From positions 1-9,522 of the forward strand of contig UQVN01000125.1 in the NCBI GenBank assembly GCA_900544525.1: a stretch of DNA of 9,522 bases, written 5' to 3'. The position numbers and the translations under genes were made by a program. The notes under the pieces are model-generated. The model saw only the letters and a program-made list of their open reading frames with translations. It was not told where the DNA came from and made no database searches. Source of the DNA: an uncultured Eubacteriales bacterium. Lineage in GTDB: Bacteria > Bacillota > Clostridia > Lachnospirales > Lachnospiraceae. Below, piece by piece: positions 1 through 6,967 of this stretch; positions within the stretch are counted from its first letter, which is position 1, and every line of letters starts with the position of its first letter.

Positions 1-17
1 TCCTTTCAAAGTTTCAT

Positions 18-26
18 TGCTATACT
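18..26 (+). promoter_or_regulatory. Probable extended -10 promoter of the pullulanase gene
   Basis: The sequence TGCTATACT fits an extended -10 element (TGN followed by TATACT). The -35 region would fall at or beyond the left window edge and cannot be read. Transcription would start near 33, leaving a leader of about 50 nt before the pullulanase start. A second TATACT at 32-37 has no acceptable -35 at normal spacing. Confidence 0.45.
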
Positions 27-32
27 ATTTTT

Positions 33-48
33 ATACTAATATTAGTAT
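33..48. promoter_or_regulatory. Perfect 16-bp palindrome, candidate operator for pulA
   Basis: ATACTAATATTAGTAT is identical to its own reverse complement over all 16 bases. It begins at the transcription start predicted from the extended -10 at 18-26, a classic place for a repressor site. It lacks the central CG of CcpA/LacI-type operators, so the binding protein cannot be named. As RNA it could fold only a weak 6-bp stem, so a DNA site is more likely. Confidence 0.45.
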
Positions 49-83
49 TTAAGTAATGAAAAAATAATTTTAGGAGGAAAGGT

Positions 84-2795
84 ATGAAAAAGAGTGGAAG
101 AAAACAAGGCATCTTAACTTTATGTTTCAGTGTATTATTGGCCATAACCGTTATTTTTACAAGCATTATGCCAGTATCTGCAAAACAGAGTCAAATGACA
201 ATGACAAAGGAAGTAGGAAGTAAAGTAGCGGTTACGTTACATTATTATCGATTTGATAACAAATATGATGATTGGGATATTTGGGCATGGGCACCAGAAG
301 GGGTGGCTTTTGCACTAGATAGTCAAGATGAATTTGGGAAAAAGGGAACAATAGAATTTGAAAATGTTTCAGAAGAGACACCGATTGGATTTATCGTTCG
401 AAAGTCAGACTGGTCACAAAAAGAAGGAAATGCCGATCGCTTTGTTGATAAAAGTAAATTAAAAAGCGATGGTACAGGAGATATTTATGTGATTGAAGGC
501 ATTGATACTGTGTATACAACACTTGCATCCGCTCAAAAAGCCATTGCAGATTTAAAAAAGCCAAGAGTCACAACTGCGAAATTTGATTCCTTAAATACGG
601 TTTCCTTTGAAACCAATCAAAAGATAACAAAGAAAGATAAATTTACGATTCAAAGGTATCATGGAGTACGTAAAATTCCAGTCAAAAGTGTAAAATTAGA
701 TAAAGATGGTATGGGTGGAACACTAGTATTAAAAAATAATATGCTTCCAGATAAAACTTATACATTAGAAGTTCAAGGATTAAATAAGAAAGAAATTACG
801 ATTGGGGAACTCTATAATAGCAAAAATTTTACGAAGCAGTATACCTATCAAGGACAGTTAGGAGCACTTTATCAAAAATCAAAGACGAAATTTGTCTTCT
901 GGTCGCCAACTGCCGATAATGTTTCCATTACTTTTTATGGAAAGGATGGAAAAAATACAGAGAAAACTACAAGTACACTTGCCATGAAGAAAGGTAAAAA
1001 TGGTGTTTGGACGGCTACAAAAAAAGGGAATTTAGATGGCACTTACTATACATATGAAGTAACACACAATAAAAAGAAACAGTCTGTTGTGGATCCTTAT
1101 GCAAAAGCAGTTGGAGTCAATGGAACAAGGGCTATGGTTGTTAATTTAGATTCTACCGATCCAGAGGGATTTTCCAATGAAAAACGACCAAAGGTAGAAA
1201 ATCCAACGGATTCCATTCTCTATGAAATGCATATCAGGGATTTTTCCATTGCTGGTAATTGTGGAGTTTCAAAAGAAAACAAAGGAAAGTATGCAGGTGT
1301 TTGGGAAGCCAATACAACGATTCCAAATACGGATGTGAAAACGGGTATCTCTCATTTGAAAGAATTAGGTATTACAACCGTTCACCTCCTCCCAAGCTTT
1401 GATCATCAATCCATTGATGAAACAAAGTTAGAGGAAGCACAATATAATTGGGGGTATGATCCAAAAAATTATAATGTGCCAGAAGGCTCCTATTCTTCCG
1501 ATCCTTATGATGGAAAGACAAGAATTACAGAATATAAAAAAATGGTACAAGAACTCCATAAAGCAGGAATTTCCGTTGTTATGGACGTTGTCTATAATCA
1601 CACAGGAGCAACTTCTGATTCCGAGTTAAATAAGGCTGTACCAAATTATTATTATCGTCAAAATGAAAAAGGCGAATTTTCTAACGGCTCTGGTTGTGGA
1701 AATGAAACGGCTTCTGAACGAGCGATGATGAGAAAGTTAATGGTAGACTCTGTGACTTATTGGGCAAAGGAATATCATATCGATGGGTTCCGTTTTGACT
1801 TAATGGGACTTCATGATCAAGATACTATGGTAGCTATTCGAGAGGCATTGAATGAAATTAATCCTTCCATTCTTATTTATGGAGAGGGATGGACAGGAGG
1901 CGATACGCCATTAAGTAGTGAAAAACAAGCGACAAAAGCCAATACAAAAAATTTTGGTGAACTACAAATTGCTGCATTCAGTGATGATATTCGCGATGGA
2001 ATTAAAGGGAGTGTCTTTGATGCAAAAGACCATGGATTTGTCGATGGAGCGCAGAATAAAGAAGAGACAATTAAATTTGGAATTGTAGCATCAACACCAA
2101 ATGATCAGATAGACACGGATAAGGTGAATAATCAAACAAAAGCATGGGCACAGGAACCATACCAGACAATCACTTATGAATCCGCACATGATAATTTAAC
2201 GCTTTGGGATAAACTGCAATCCGCCAATGAGACGGCAACAGAGCAACAATTATTAGCCATGAATAAGATGTCAGCTGCTATCGTTCTCACTTCACAAGGA
2301 ATTCCATTTCTTCATGCAGGAGAAGAGATGGCTCGTACAAAAGAGAATGCAGATGGCACGCTCAATGAAAATAGTTATAATGCCCCTGATTCCGTGAATG
2401 CCATTGATTGGAGCAGAAAGCAGAAATATGAGGATTTATATGAATACTATCAAGGCTTAATTGCTATGAGAAAAGAGCATAAAGCGTTTCATATGAATTC
2501 CACAAAAGAAATTCAAGATAATTTGAAGTTCTTAGATGTTACTGAGAAAAATGTAGTCGCTTATACATTAAATGGAAAAGCGGTGGGAGATAGCTGGAAT
2601 ACGATTGCCGTTATCTTTAATGCAAATAATAGAGCCGTAGAAGTAACAGTTCCAGACAATCAATGGGCAGTTGTTGTGGATCAAAATACTGCTGGGATAA
2701 AACAATTAAAAACAGTAAGTGGTTCAAAAGTGACAGTGCCAGCGAATAGCACTTATGTGCTTGTTGATAAAGCATCTATAGATACTGTGAAGTAA
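84..2795 (+). CDS. pulA: Secreted type I pullulanase (CBM41-CBM48-GH13)
   Basis: This 903-residue enzyme should hydrolyse alpha-1,6 branch links of pullulan, starch limit dextrins or glycogen outside the cell. A signal peptide is visible: basic KKSGRK, a hydrophobic core at about 10-28, and likely cleavage after Val-Ser-Ala33. There is no lipobox Cys and no LPXTG anchor, so it is probably released or held by binding domains. Order of parts: CBM41 starch-binding domain (about 45-155, with the aromatic run YYRFDNKYDDWDIWAW), a beta-rich domain (about 160-250), CBM48 (about 255-350), the GH13 barrel (about 375-800) and a C-terminal beta domain. The type I pullulanase signature YNWGYDP is at 454-460. 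Catalytic residues by motif are Asp572 (GFRFD), Glu601 (YGEGW) and Asp703 (ESAHDN). AGGAGG lies 6 nt before the ATG. Length and domain order are normal for the family, and nothing appears truncated. It is convergent with nagA and not part of the sialic acid genes. Confidence 0.95.
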   Translation: MKKSGRKQGILTLCFSVLLAITVIFTSIMPVSAKQSQMTMTKEVGSKVAVTLHYYRFDNKYDDWDIWAWAPEGVAFALDSQDEFGKKGTIEFENVSEETPIGFIVRKSDWSQKEGNADRFVDKSKLKSDGTGDIYVIEGIDTVYTTLASAQKAIADLKKPRVTTAKFDSLNTVSFETNQKITKKDKFTIQRYHGVRKIPVKSVKLDKDGMGGTLVLKNNMLPDKTYTLEVQGLNKKEITIGELYNSKNFTKQYTYQGQLGALYQKSKTKFVFWSPTADNVSITFYGKDGKNTEKTTSTLAMKKGKNGVWTATKKGNLDGTYYTYEVTHNKKKQSVVDPYAKAVGVNGTRAMVVNLDSTDPEGFSNEKRPKVENPTDSILYEMHIRDFSIAGNCGVSKENKGKYAGVWEANTTIPNTDVKTGISHLKELGITTVHLLPSFDHQSIDETKLEEAQYNWGYDPKNYNVPEGSYSSDPYDGKTRITEYKKMVQELHKAGISVVMDVVYNHTGATSDSELNKAVPNYYYRQNEKGEFSNGSGCGNETASERAMMRKLMVDSVTYWAKEYHIDGFRFDLMGLHDQDTMVAIREALNEINPSILIYGEGWTGGDTPLSSEKQATKANTKNFGELQIAAFSDDIRDGIKGSVFDAKDHGFVDGAQNKEETIKFGIVASTPNDQIDTDKVNNQTKAWAQEPYQTITYESAHDNLTLWDKLQSANETATEQQLLAMNKMSAAIVLTSQGIPFLHAGEEMARTKENADGTLNENSYNAPDSVNAIDWSRKQKYEDLYEYYQGLIAMRKEHKAFHMNSTKEIQDNLKFLDVTEKNVVAYTLNGKAVGDSWNTIAVIFNANNRAVEVTVPDNQWAVVVDQNTAGIKQLKTVSGSKVTVPANSTYVLVDKASIDTVK

Positions 2796-2824
2796 ATGAA
2801 ATTCATATTGTAGAAAACATAACT

Positions 2825-2877
2825 AAGAAAAACACCTAGTATAGAAACTAAGAACGATATTAGGTGTTTTTCTTTTT
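2825..2877. terminator. Bidirectional intrinsic terminator between pulA and nagA
   Basis: A 14-bp perfect stem pairs 2825-2838 (AAGAAAAACACCTA) with 2861-2874, with a 22-nt loop. The plus strand ends in TTTTTCTTTTT and the minus strand also ends in a T-rich tract, so it can stop both pulA and nagBA transcripts. It sits 30 nt after the pulA stop and only a few bases from the nagA stop. Confidence 0.85.
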
Positions 2878-2880
2878 GGC

Positions 2881-3981
2881 TTAAATCACTTGTTTTAACT
2901 CAAAATCTTCTGTTACAAGAAGAATATCCGCACGTTTTCCAACGGAGATAGAGCCAACGGTATCAAAAATTCCGATGCTCATAGCTGGATTTTTTGTTGC
3001 TGCAAGGATGGCTTCTTTTTCTGGCACTCCAAAAGAGATGGATTTTTTCATGCAGTCAAAGAGGTTTGTAGCAGAACCAGCAATTGTGCCGTTAGATAAA
3101 GTAGCTTTTCCATCAGTTACAGTAACTTCCTGTCCACCTAATTCATAAGTGCCGTTTTCCATTCCCGTTGCCATCATGGAGTCACTAATTAAGACAACAC
3201 GATCTTGAAACATTTTAAAGGTGGAACGGACAACGCTTGGATGAATGTGGATGCCATCGGTAATCAGTTCTACATAACTATGTTCGGTATCGCAAGCCGC
3301 TCCCACTAATCCAGGAGCGCGATGGGAATAGGCTGGCATGGCGTTGAAAAGATGAGTTACATGATCGGCACCTGCTTGAAATGCCTGCATACAACAGTCA
3401 TAATCAGCAGCCGTATGTCCAAGAGAAATATGTACTTCCTCATGTTTTTCTTGAATAAATTCCATAGCGCCTTTTGCATTTGGGGCAACGGTTACTAATT
3501 TAATCAATCCATTGCTTGCCTTTTGGCAGTGATCAAAAAATTCAGAAGAAAGGTTTACAATATATTTGCTTAAATGAGCACCTTTCTTTTCTGGATCGAG
3601 GAAAGGACCTTCCATATTAAGCCCAACAATGGTGGCTTCAAGAGGATCACTCCCTACTTTGCTCGCTGTTCCAAATACCTCTTCTAAAACATCGATTCCA
3701 AGTGTCATAGAAGTTGGGCAATAAGAAGTGATGCCGTGAGATCTTTCATATTTTAAAATCGTTTTTAATCCTTCTACATCCGCATCCGAAAAATCGTGTC
3801 CAAATGCTCCATGGCTATGAATATCGATAAGCCCAGGGATAACTTTTAAACCTGTTGCATCAATGGTAGTGCGATCGGTTATTTCATCAATAGAAGATAC
3901 GATTTTATGATTTTCAATATAGACAGGTTCTTGTTTATAAGAACCATCTTCTTGAAAGACAAGTCCGTTTTCAATAATCAT
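2881..3981 (-). CDS. nagA: N-acetylglucosamine-6-phosphate deacetylase
   Basis: This 366-residue cytoplasmic amidohydrolase converts GlcNAc-6-P to GlcN-6-P and acetate, the fourth step from sialic acid and a step in GlcNAc and cell-wall recycling. Family motifs are all present: the N-terminal His-Ser-His (H55, H57) in DIHSHG, metal ligand Glu124 in NMEGPF, His189 in LGHT, His210 in THLFNAM, substrate-binding His245 in TDGIHIHP and catalytic Asp267 in ISDSM. The C-terminal half returns to the small beta domain (VGSISVGKRADILLV) typical of the superfamily. Its length is slightly short of the E. coli protein but normal for Bacillota. It starts 2 nt after the nagB stop, with AAGGAG about 10 nt before the ATG inside the end of nagB, so the two are co-transcribed and probably coupled in translation. 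Confidence 0.95.
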   Translation of the reverse strand: MIIENGLVFQEDGSYKQEPVYIENHKIVSSIDEITDRTTIDATGLKVIPGLIDIHSHGAFGHDFSDADVEGLKTILKYERSHGITSYCPTSMTLGIDVLEEVFGTASKVGSDPLEATIVGLNMEGPFLDPEKKGAHLSKYIVNLSSEFFDHCQKASNGLIKLVTVAPNAKGAMEFIQEKHEEVHISLGHTAADYDCCMQAFQAGADHVTHLFNAMPAYSHRAPGLVGAACDTEHSYVELITDGIHIHPSVVRSTFKMFQDRVVLISDSMMATGMENGTYELGGQEVTVTDGKATLSNGTIAGSATNLFDCMKKSISFGVPEKEAILAATKNPAMSIGIFDTVGSISVGKRADILLVTEDFELKQVI

Positions 3982-3983
3982 AA

Positions 3984-4727
3984 TTAGAACACTCCTTTTT
4001 CTTTGGCAATAGATAAAGCATCCTCATCTGCAATGACAATAACATTTGTATGTAGTTGGAGAATAGAACCTTGTACTTTGGGTGTGATAGGGCCAAAGAA
4101 GGATTCATAAATAGCATTTGCTTTTTCTTTTCCTGATGCTAATAATAAAATTGTTTTCGCACTCATAATGTTGCCAATTCCCATAGTATAAGCGTATTTT
4201 GGAACATCTTCTTTGCTAGCGAAAAATCTAGCATTTGCTTCTACGGTACTTTCTGCTAATTGAACACAATGGACTTCTTTTTTGAATTCATCGGAAGGCT
4301 CATTAAAACCAATATGACCATTGCCACCGATTCCTAATAATTGAAGGTCTACAGCACCCATAGAATGTAATAAATCATTATATTGTTTACAACCTTCTAA
4401 AGAATCTTCCGTAAGACCATTTGGAACGAAGGTATTTGATTTATCGATATTAATATGATCAAAGAAATTCGTATTCATAAAGTAACGATAACTTTGTTCA
4501 TGTTCTCCTGATAATCCTTTGTATTCGTCTAAATTTACAGAACGCACTTTGGAAAAATCAAGCTCACCGTCGTTATATTTTTTAACTAAATTTTGATAAG
4601 TGCCAACTGGTGTAGAGCCTGTTGCAAGCCCTAAAAGGCAATTAGGATGTAAAACAACTTTTGCAGCAATAATTTCTGCTGCTTTTTTGCTCATATCCTC
4701 ATAGTTTTTTGCTTCAATAATTCTCAT
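3984..4727 (-). CDS. nagB: Glucosamine-6-phosphate deaminase
   Basis: This 247-residue cytoplasmic enzyme turns GlcN-6-P into Fru-6-P and ammonia, feeding amino sugars into glycolysis. Diagnostic motifs are the phosphate-binding loop LATGSTPVGTY (34-44), NLDEY with general base Asp67, and LGIGGNGHIGFNEP (131-144) with His138 and Glu143. Position 136 is Asn where E. coli has Asp141; Asn is usual in Bacillus-type NagB, and the protein is also shorter at the C-terminus than the allosteric E. coli form, so it is probably a simpler non-allosteric version (inference). The start at 4727 is chosen because AGGAGA lies 7 nt upstream; an in-frame ATG at 4766 has no ribosome binding site and would add a hydrophobic, unconserved stretch. 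It is first gene of the nagB-nagA operon. Confidence 0.95.
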   Translation of the reverse strand: MRIIEAKNYEDMSKKAAEIIAAKVVLHPNCLLGLATGSTPVGTYQNLVKKYNDGELDFSKVRSVNLDEYKGLSGEHEQSYRYFMNTNFFDHINIDKSNTFVPNGLTEDSLEGCKQYNDLLHSMGAVDLQLLGIGGNGHIGFNEPSDEFKKEVHCVQLAESTVEANARFFASKEDVPKYAYTMGIGNIMSAKTILLLASGKEKANAIYESFFGPITPKVQGSILQLHTNVIVIADEDALSIAKEKGVF

Positions 4728-4841
4728 AAATAAATCTCCTTTTCTAAAAAATAAAAGTAATAACAAAGTATGTGTTTCATGTGCAAGTTGACTTTAAGAG
4801 TATCTATCTGATTATAGTATAGGAATTCTTCTGTTAGCCTT

Positions 4842-4870
4842 ATTATAGGACTTCTTTCGTTTATTTTCAA
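4842..4870 (-). promoter_or_regulatory. Sigma-A promoter of the nagBA operon
   Basis: Read on the minus strand, TTGAAA (4870-4865) is followed after exactly 17 bp by TATAAT (4847-4842). Transcription would start near 4835, giving a leader of about 108 nt before nagB. A second minus-strand TATAAT at 4816-4811 lacks a usable -35. Confidence 0.75.
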
Positions 4871-4885
4871 TAAATCAAGAGATTC

Positions 4886-4899
4886 TGAAATAACTTTCA
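4886..4899 (-). promoter_or_regulatory. TGAAA-N4-TTTCA dyad upstream of the nagBA promoter
   Basis: Read towards nagB the site is TGAAAGTTATTTCA, with perfect 5-bp inverted arms. It ends 15 bp before the nagBA -35 box, so it spans roughly -51 to -64. It differs from the partner site at 4970-4983 only by a TA/AT swap when both are read towards their own promoters. It is the probable binding site of the RpiR-family regulator encoded at 8451-9290 (inference). Confidence 0.55.
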
Positions 4900-4969
4900 T
4901 TGATTGTGAAAAATCGACAAATTTATACTGAAATATTTGGATAAAAAATGGAGTTTTCTCCGTAAGTTT

Positions 4970-4983
4970 TGAAAGTATTTTCA
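4970..4983 (+). promoter_or_regulatory. TGAAA-N4-TTTCA dyad upstream of the nanE promoter
   Basis: TGAAAGTATTTTCA has perfect 5-bp inverted arms and lies exactly 15 bp upstream of the nanE -35 box (about -51 to -64). This is the same placement and orientation as its partner at 4886-4899 has for nagBA. The sequence between dyad and -35 is not shared, so the pair is not a simple duplication of a whole promoter. Confidence 0.55.
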
Positions 4984-4998
4984 TAAATAGAAAAATGC

Positions 4999-5027
4999 TT
5001 GAAATTAAAATTCAATTTAGCTATAGT
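4999..5027 (+). promoter_or_regulatory. Sigma-A promoter of nanE, overlapped by a palindrome
   Basis: TTGAAA (4999-5004), a 17-bp spacer and TATAGT (5022-5027) form a good promoter, with transcription starting near 5034 and a leader of about 120 nt. The -35 box and half of the spacer lie inside the near-perfect 17-bp palindrome TTGAAATTAAAATTCAA (4999-5015; 7 of 8 arm pairs match). That palindrome could be a repressor site or simply reflect AT-rich composition. Confidence 0.7.
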
Positions 5028-5042
5028 GGAATCAACAACCGA

Positions 5043-5069
5043 TGAGAAATACAGGATGAGAGTTTCTCA
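5043..5069 (+). other. Stem-loop near the 5' end of the nanE leader
   Basis: TGAGAAA (5043-5049) pairs perfectly with TTTCTCA (5063-5069) around a 13-nt loop, and a short CGA/TCG pairing may extend the base past a bulge. It starts about 10 nt after the predicted nanE transcription start, so it would be a 5'-terminal mRNA hairpin, possibly stabilising. It matches no riboswitch that I recognise, and no T-run follows. Confidence 0.35.
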
Positions 5070-5156
5070 CGTATCGTCTTGGTGTAAAAGAGAACAGCTT
5101 AGTAAAATCGAAAGTAAGAAATAAAAAGGAATTAGAGAGAGAAAGGACGGAATCAT

Positions 5157-5855
5157 ATGGAAAACTATTTAGAAGCGCTAAAAGGTCATTTAATTGTATC
5201 TTGTCAGGCACTTCCTCATGAACCACTTCATTCTTCCTTTATTATGGGAAGAATGGCGTTAGCAGCAAACGAAGGGGGCGCAAAAGGAATCCGTGCCAAT
5301 ACGAAAGAGGATATATTGGAAATTAAGAAAAATGTAGATCTTCCAGTTATCGGTATTGTAAAAAGAGATTATGATGACAGTAAGGTTTATATTACACCTA
5401 CCATGAAAGAAATTGATGAACTAATGGAGGTGAATCCAGAGATTATTGCTGTGGATGCCACAAGTGATCTTCGGCCAAATGGGGTTACAATTGATGAGTT
5501 TTATAAAGAGATTCGATTGAAATATCCAGATCAGCTCTTAATGGCAGATTGTTCAACAGTAGAAGAGGCATTGCATGCGGATGAATTGGGATTTGATTTT
5601 ATTGGAACTACATTAGTGGGATATACAGAGCAGAGTAAAGGGATGAAAATCGAGGAAAATGACTTTGAAATTATCCGAACAATTTTAGAAAAATCCTCTC
5701 ATCCAGTGATTGCAGAAGGAAATATTAACACGCCTGAAAAAGCAAAAAGAGTCATTGAGCTGGGTTGCTATAGTGTAGTTGTTGGTTCTATTATTACAAG
5801 GCCACAGCTTATTACAAAATCATTTGCAGAGGCAATTGACTCAATAGAAAAATAA
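5157..5855 (+). CDS. nanE: N-acetylmannosamine-6-phosphate 2-epimerase
   Basis: This 232-residue cytoplasmic TIM-barrel enzyme converts ManNAc-6-P to GlcNAc-6-P, linking sialic acid breakdown to NagA and NagB. The whole sequence follows the NanE family: VSCQALPHEPLH (14-25), GAKGIRAN with Arg46, PVIGIVKRDYDDS with the probable catalytic Lys69, AVDAT (98-102), MADCST with Asp131, and PVIAEGNINTP with Glu187, then the phosphate-binding VVGSIITRP near the end. These match the functional Arg, Lys, Asp and Glu described for Clostridium perfringens NanE (established knowledge; alignment by eye). AAAGGA lies about 9 nt before the ATG. Its length is normal. It is first gene of the plus-strand nan group, driven by the promoter at 4999-5027, and is followed after 83 nt by nanA. 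Confidence 0.95.
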   Translation: MENYLEALKGHLIVSCQALPHEPLHSSFIMGRMALAANEGGAKGIRANTKEDILEIKKNVDLPVIGIVKRDYDDSKVYITPTMKEIDELMEVNPEIIAVDATSDLRPNGVTIDEFYKEIRLKYPDQLLMADCSTVEEALHADELGFDFIGTTLVGYTEQSKGMKIEENDFEIIRTILEKSSHPVIAEGNINTPEKAKRVIELGCYSVVVGSIITRPQLITKSFAEAIDSIEK

Positions 5856-5861
5856 CAGAAA

Positions 5862-5877
5862 TGAAATATTATTTTCA
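5862..5877. promoter_or_regulatory. Weak TGAAA/TTTCA dyad between nanE and nanA
   Basis: TGAAATATTATTTTCA has the same TGAAA and TTTCA arms as the two dyads in the divergent region but a 6-bp instead of 4-bp spacer. It lies in the 83-nt nanE-nanA gap. No convincing -35/-10 pair follows at the spacing seen at the other sites. It may be a secondary regulator site or chance. Confidence 0.25.
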
Positions 5878-5938
5878 AATATTTATTCATCACAAAAAAT
5901 AAATGATAGCGGAAATTCGCAGAAAGGAAAGGTTTATT

Positions 5939-6856
5939 ATGAGTAATTTAGAAAAGTACAGAGGTGTTATTCCAGCATTTTATGCTTGCTATGATGAAGA
6001 TGGAGAAGTAAGTGAAGAAAGAGTGAAAAGATTAACCGAATATTACATTGAAAAAGGAGTAAAAGGTGTGTATGCCTGTGGTTCTTCAGGAGAATGTATT
6101 TATCAGAGCGTAGAAGATAGAATGAAAACATTGGAAAGCATTATGGAAGTAGCGAAAGGAAAATTAACAGTAATTGCTCATGTTGGATGCAATAACACAA
6201 AAGATAGTGTTCGATTAGCCAAACATGCAGAGAGCTTAGGGGTTGATGCCATCGCGTCCATTCCTCCAATTTATTTTAGACTCCCAGAATACTCTATTGC
6301 AGAATACTGGAATGCAATGAGTAAAGCAGCACCAAATACAGACTTTATTATTTATAATATTCCGCAGTTAGCAGGAACTGCTTTAAGTATGAGTTTGTTA
6401 GAGGAAATGAAGAAAAATAAAAAAGTAATCGGTGTGAAAAACTCTTCTATGCCAGTACAGGATATTCAAATGTTTAAAGCAGCAGGAGGAGAAAGTTTCG
6501 TTGTATTCAATGGACCAGATGAACAATTTATTAGTGGACGCATGATGGGTGCTGATGGTGGTATTGGAGGAACTTATGGAGCGATGCCAGAATTATTCTT
6601 AAAAGCAGATGAACTTGTAAAAGCTCACAAAAATGAAGAAGCTCGGGAACTTCAATATGCGATTAATGAAATCATTTATAAATTATGTTCTGGACATGGA
6701 AATATGTATGGAATGATTAAAGAAGTTCTTCGTATCAACGAAGGATTTGATATTGGTGGTGTTCGAGAGCCATTGACAAACTTAACGAAAGAAGATAAAG
6801 AAATTGCAAAAGAAGCGGCTAAAATGGTAAAAGACGCGATAGCAAAATTTTGCTAA
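5939..6856 (+). CDS. nanA: N-acetylneuraminate lyase
   Basis: This 305-residue class I aldolase of the DapA/NAL superfamily cleaves N-acetylneuraminate to ManNAc and pyruvate in the cytoplasm, the first committed step of sialic acid catabolism. Motifs: the carboxylate-binding loop GSSGE (48-52; GSTGE in most relatives), IIYNIP with Tyr139, GVKNSS with Schiff-base Lys167, and FNGPDEQF (190-197) followed by GADGGIGGTY. The last two resemble the lyase branch (E. coli NanA has YNGYDE and ADGGIGSTY) more than dihydrodipicolinate synthase. The start at 5939 is preferred because AAAGGAAAGG lies about 6 nt upstream; the in-frame ATG at 5903 has no ribosome binding site and adds 12 unconserved residues. 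Placement directly after nanE supports the substrate. The stop codon lies within the palindrome TAGCAAAATTTTGCTA (6840-6855), which may act as a weak transcription stop. Confidence 0.92.
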   Translation: MSNLEKYRGVIPAFYACYDEDGEVSEERVKRLTEYYIEKGVKGVYACGSSGECIYQSVEDRMKTLESIMEVAKGKLTVIAHVGCNNTKDSVRLAKHAESLGVDAIASIPPIYFRLPEYSIAEYWNAMSKAAPNTDFIIYNIPQLAGTALSMSLLEEMKKNKKVIGVKNSSMPVQDIQMFKAAGGESFVVFNGPDEQFISGRMMGADGGIGGTYGAMPELFLKADELVKAHKNEEARELQYAINEIIYKLCSGHGNMYGMIKEVLRINEGFDIGGVREPLTNLTKEDKEIAKEAAKMVKDAIAKFC

Positions 6857-6916
6857 TTTTACATAAGCATAAATAGAAATAAGGGATCTATTTCGTTCCT
6901 GTTTTCCTGTCACGTA

Positions 6917-6925
6917 TGGTATAAT
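6917..6925 (+). promoter_or_regulatory. Extended -10 promoter upstream of the tnpB relic
   Basis: TGGTATAAT is a perfect extended -10 element (TGN-TATAAT). The -35 region is poor (TTCCTG at 18-bp spacing), which extended -10 promoters tolerate. It probably once drove tnpB and could now give a long-leader transcript reaching the kinase and regulator genes. Confidence 0.5.
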
Positions 6926-6967
6926 AAATATATAGATAAAAATGGTGTATTTCATATAGAGATAAAG

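Noticed and set aside
4948..4963. Small hairpin ATGGAGTTTTCTCCGT between the divergent promoters
   Set aside because: It lies upstream of both predicted transcription starts and so would not be transcribed by either promoter. With a 6-bp stem and a T:G pair it is most likely incidental.
4724..4984. 86-codon open frame on the minus strand upstream of nagB
   Set aside because: No ribosome binding site precedes its ATG. It runs through the nagBA promoter and the upstream dyad and has no recognisable protein family. The promoter reading explains this DNA better.
5903..5938. Upstream in-frame start for nanA
   Set aside because: The ATG at 5903 lacks a ribosome binding site, and the added residues do not resemble the family N-terminus. 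The ATG at 5939 has a strong AAAGGAAAGG.
6840..6855. Palindrome TAGCAAAATTTTGCTA over the nanA stop as a terminator
   Set aside because: It is perfect but AT-rich, with only a 5-bp stem once a loop is allowed, and the following T-tract is short. A weak stop is possible, but a terminator call is not supported.
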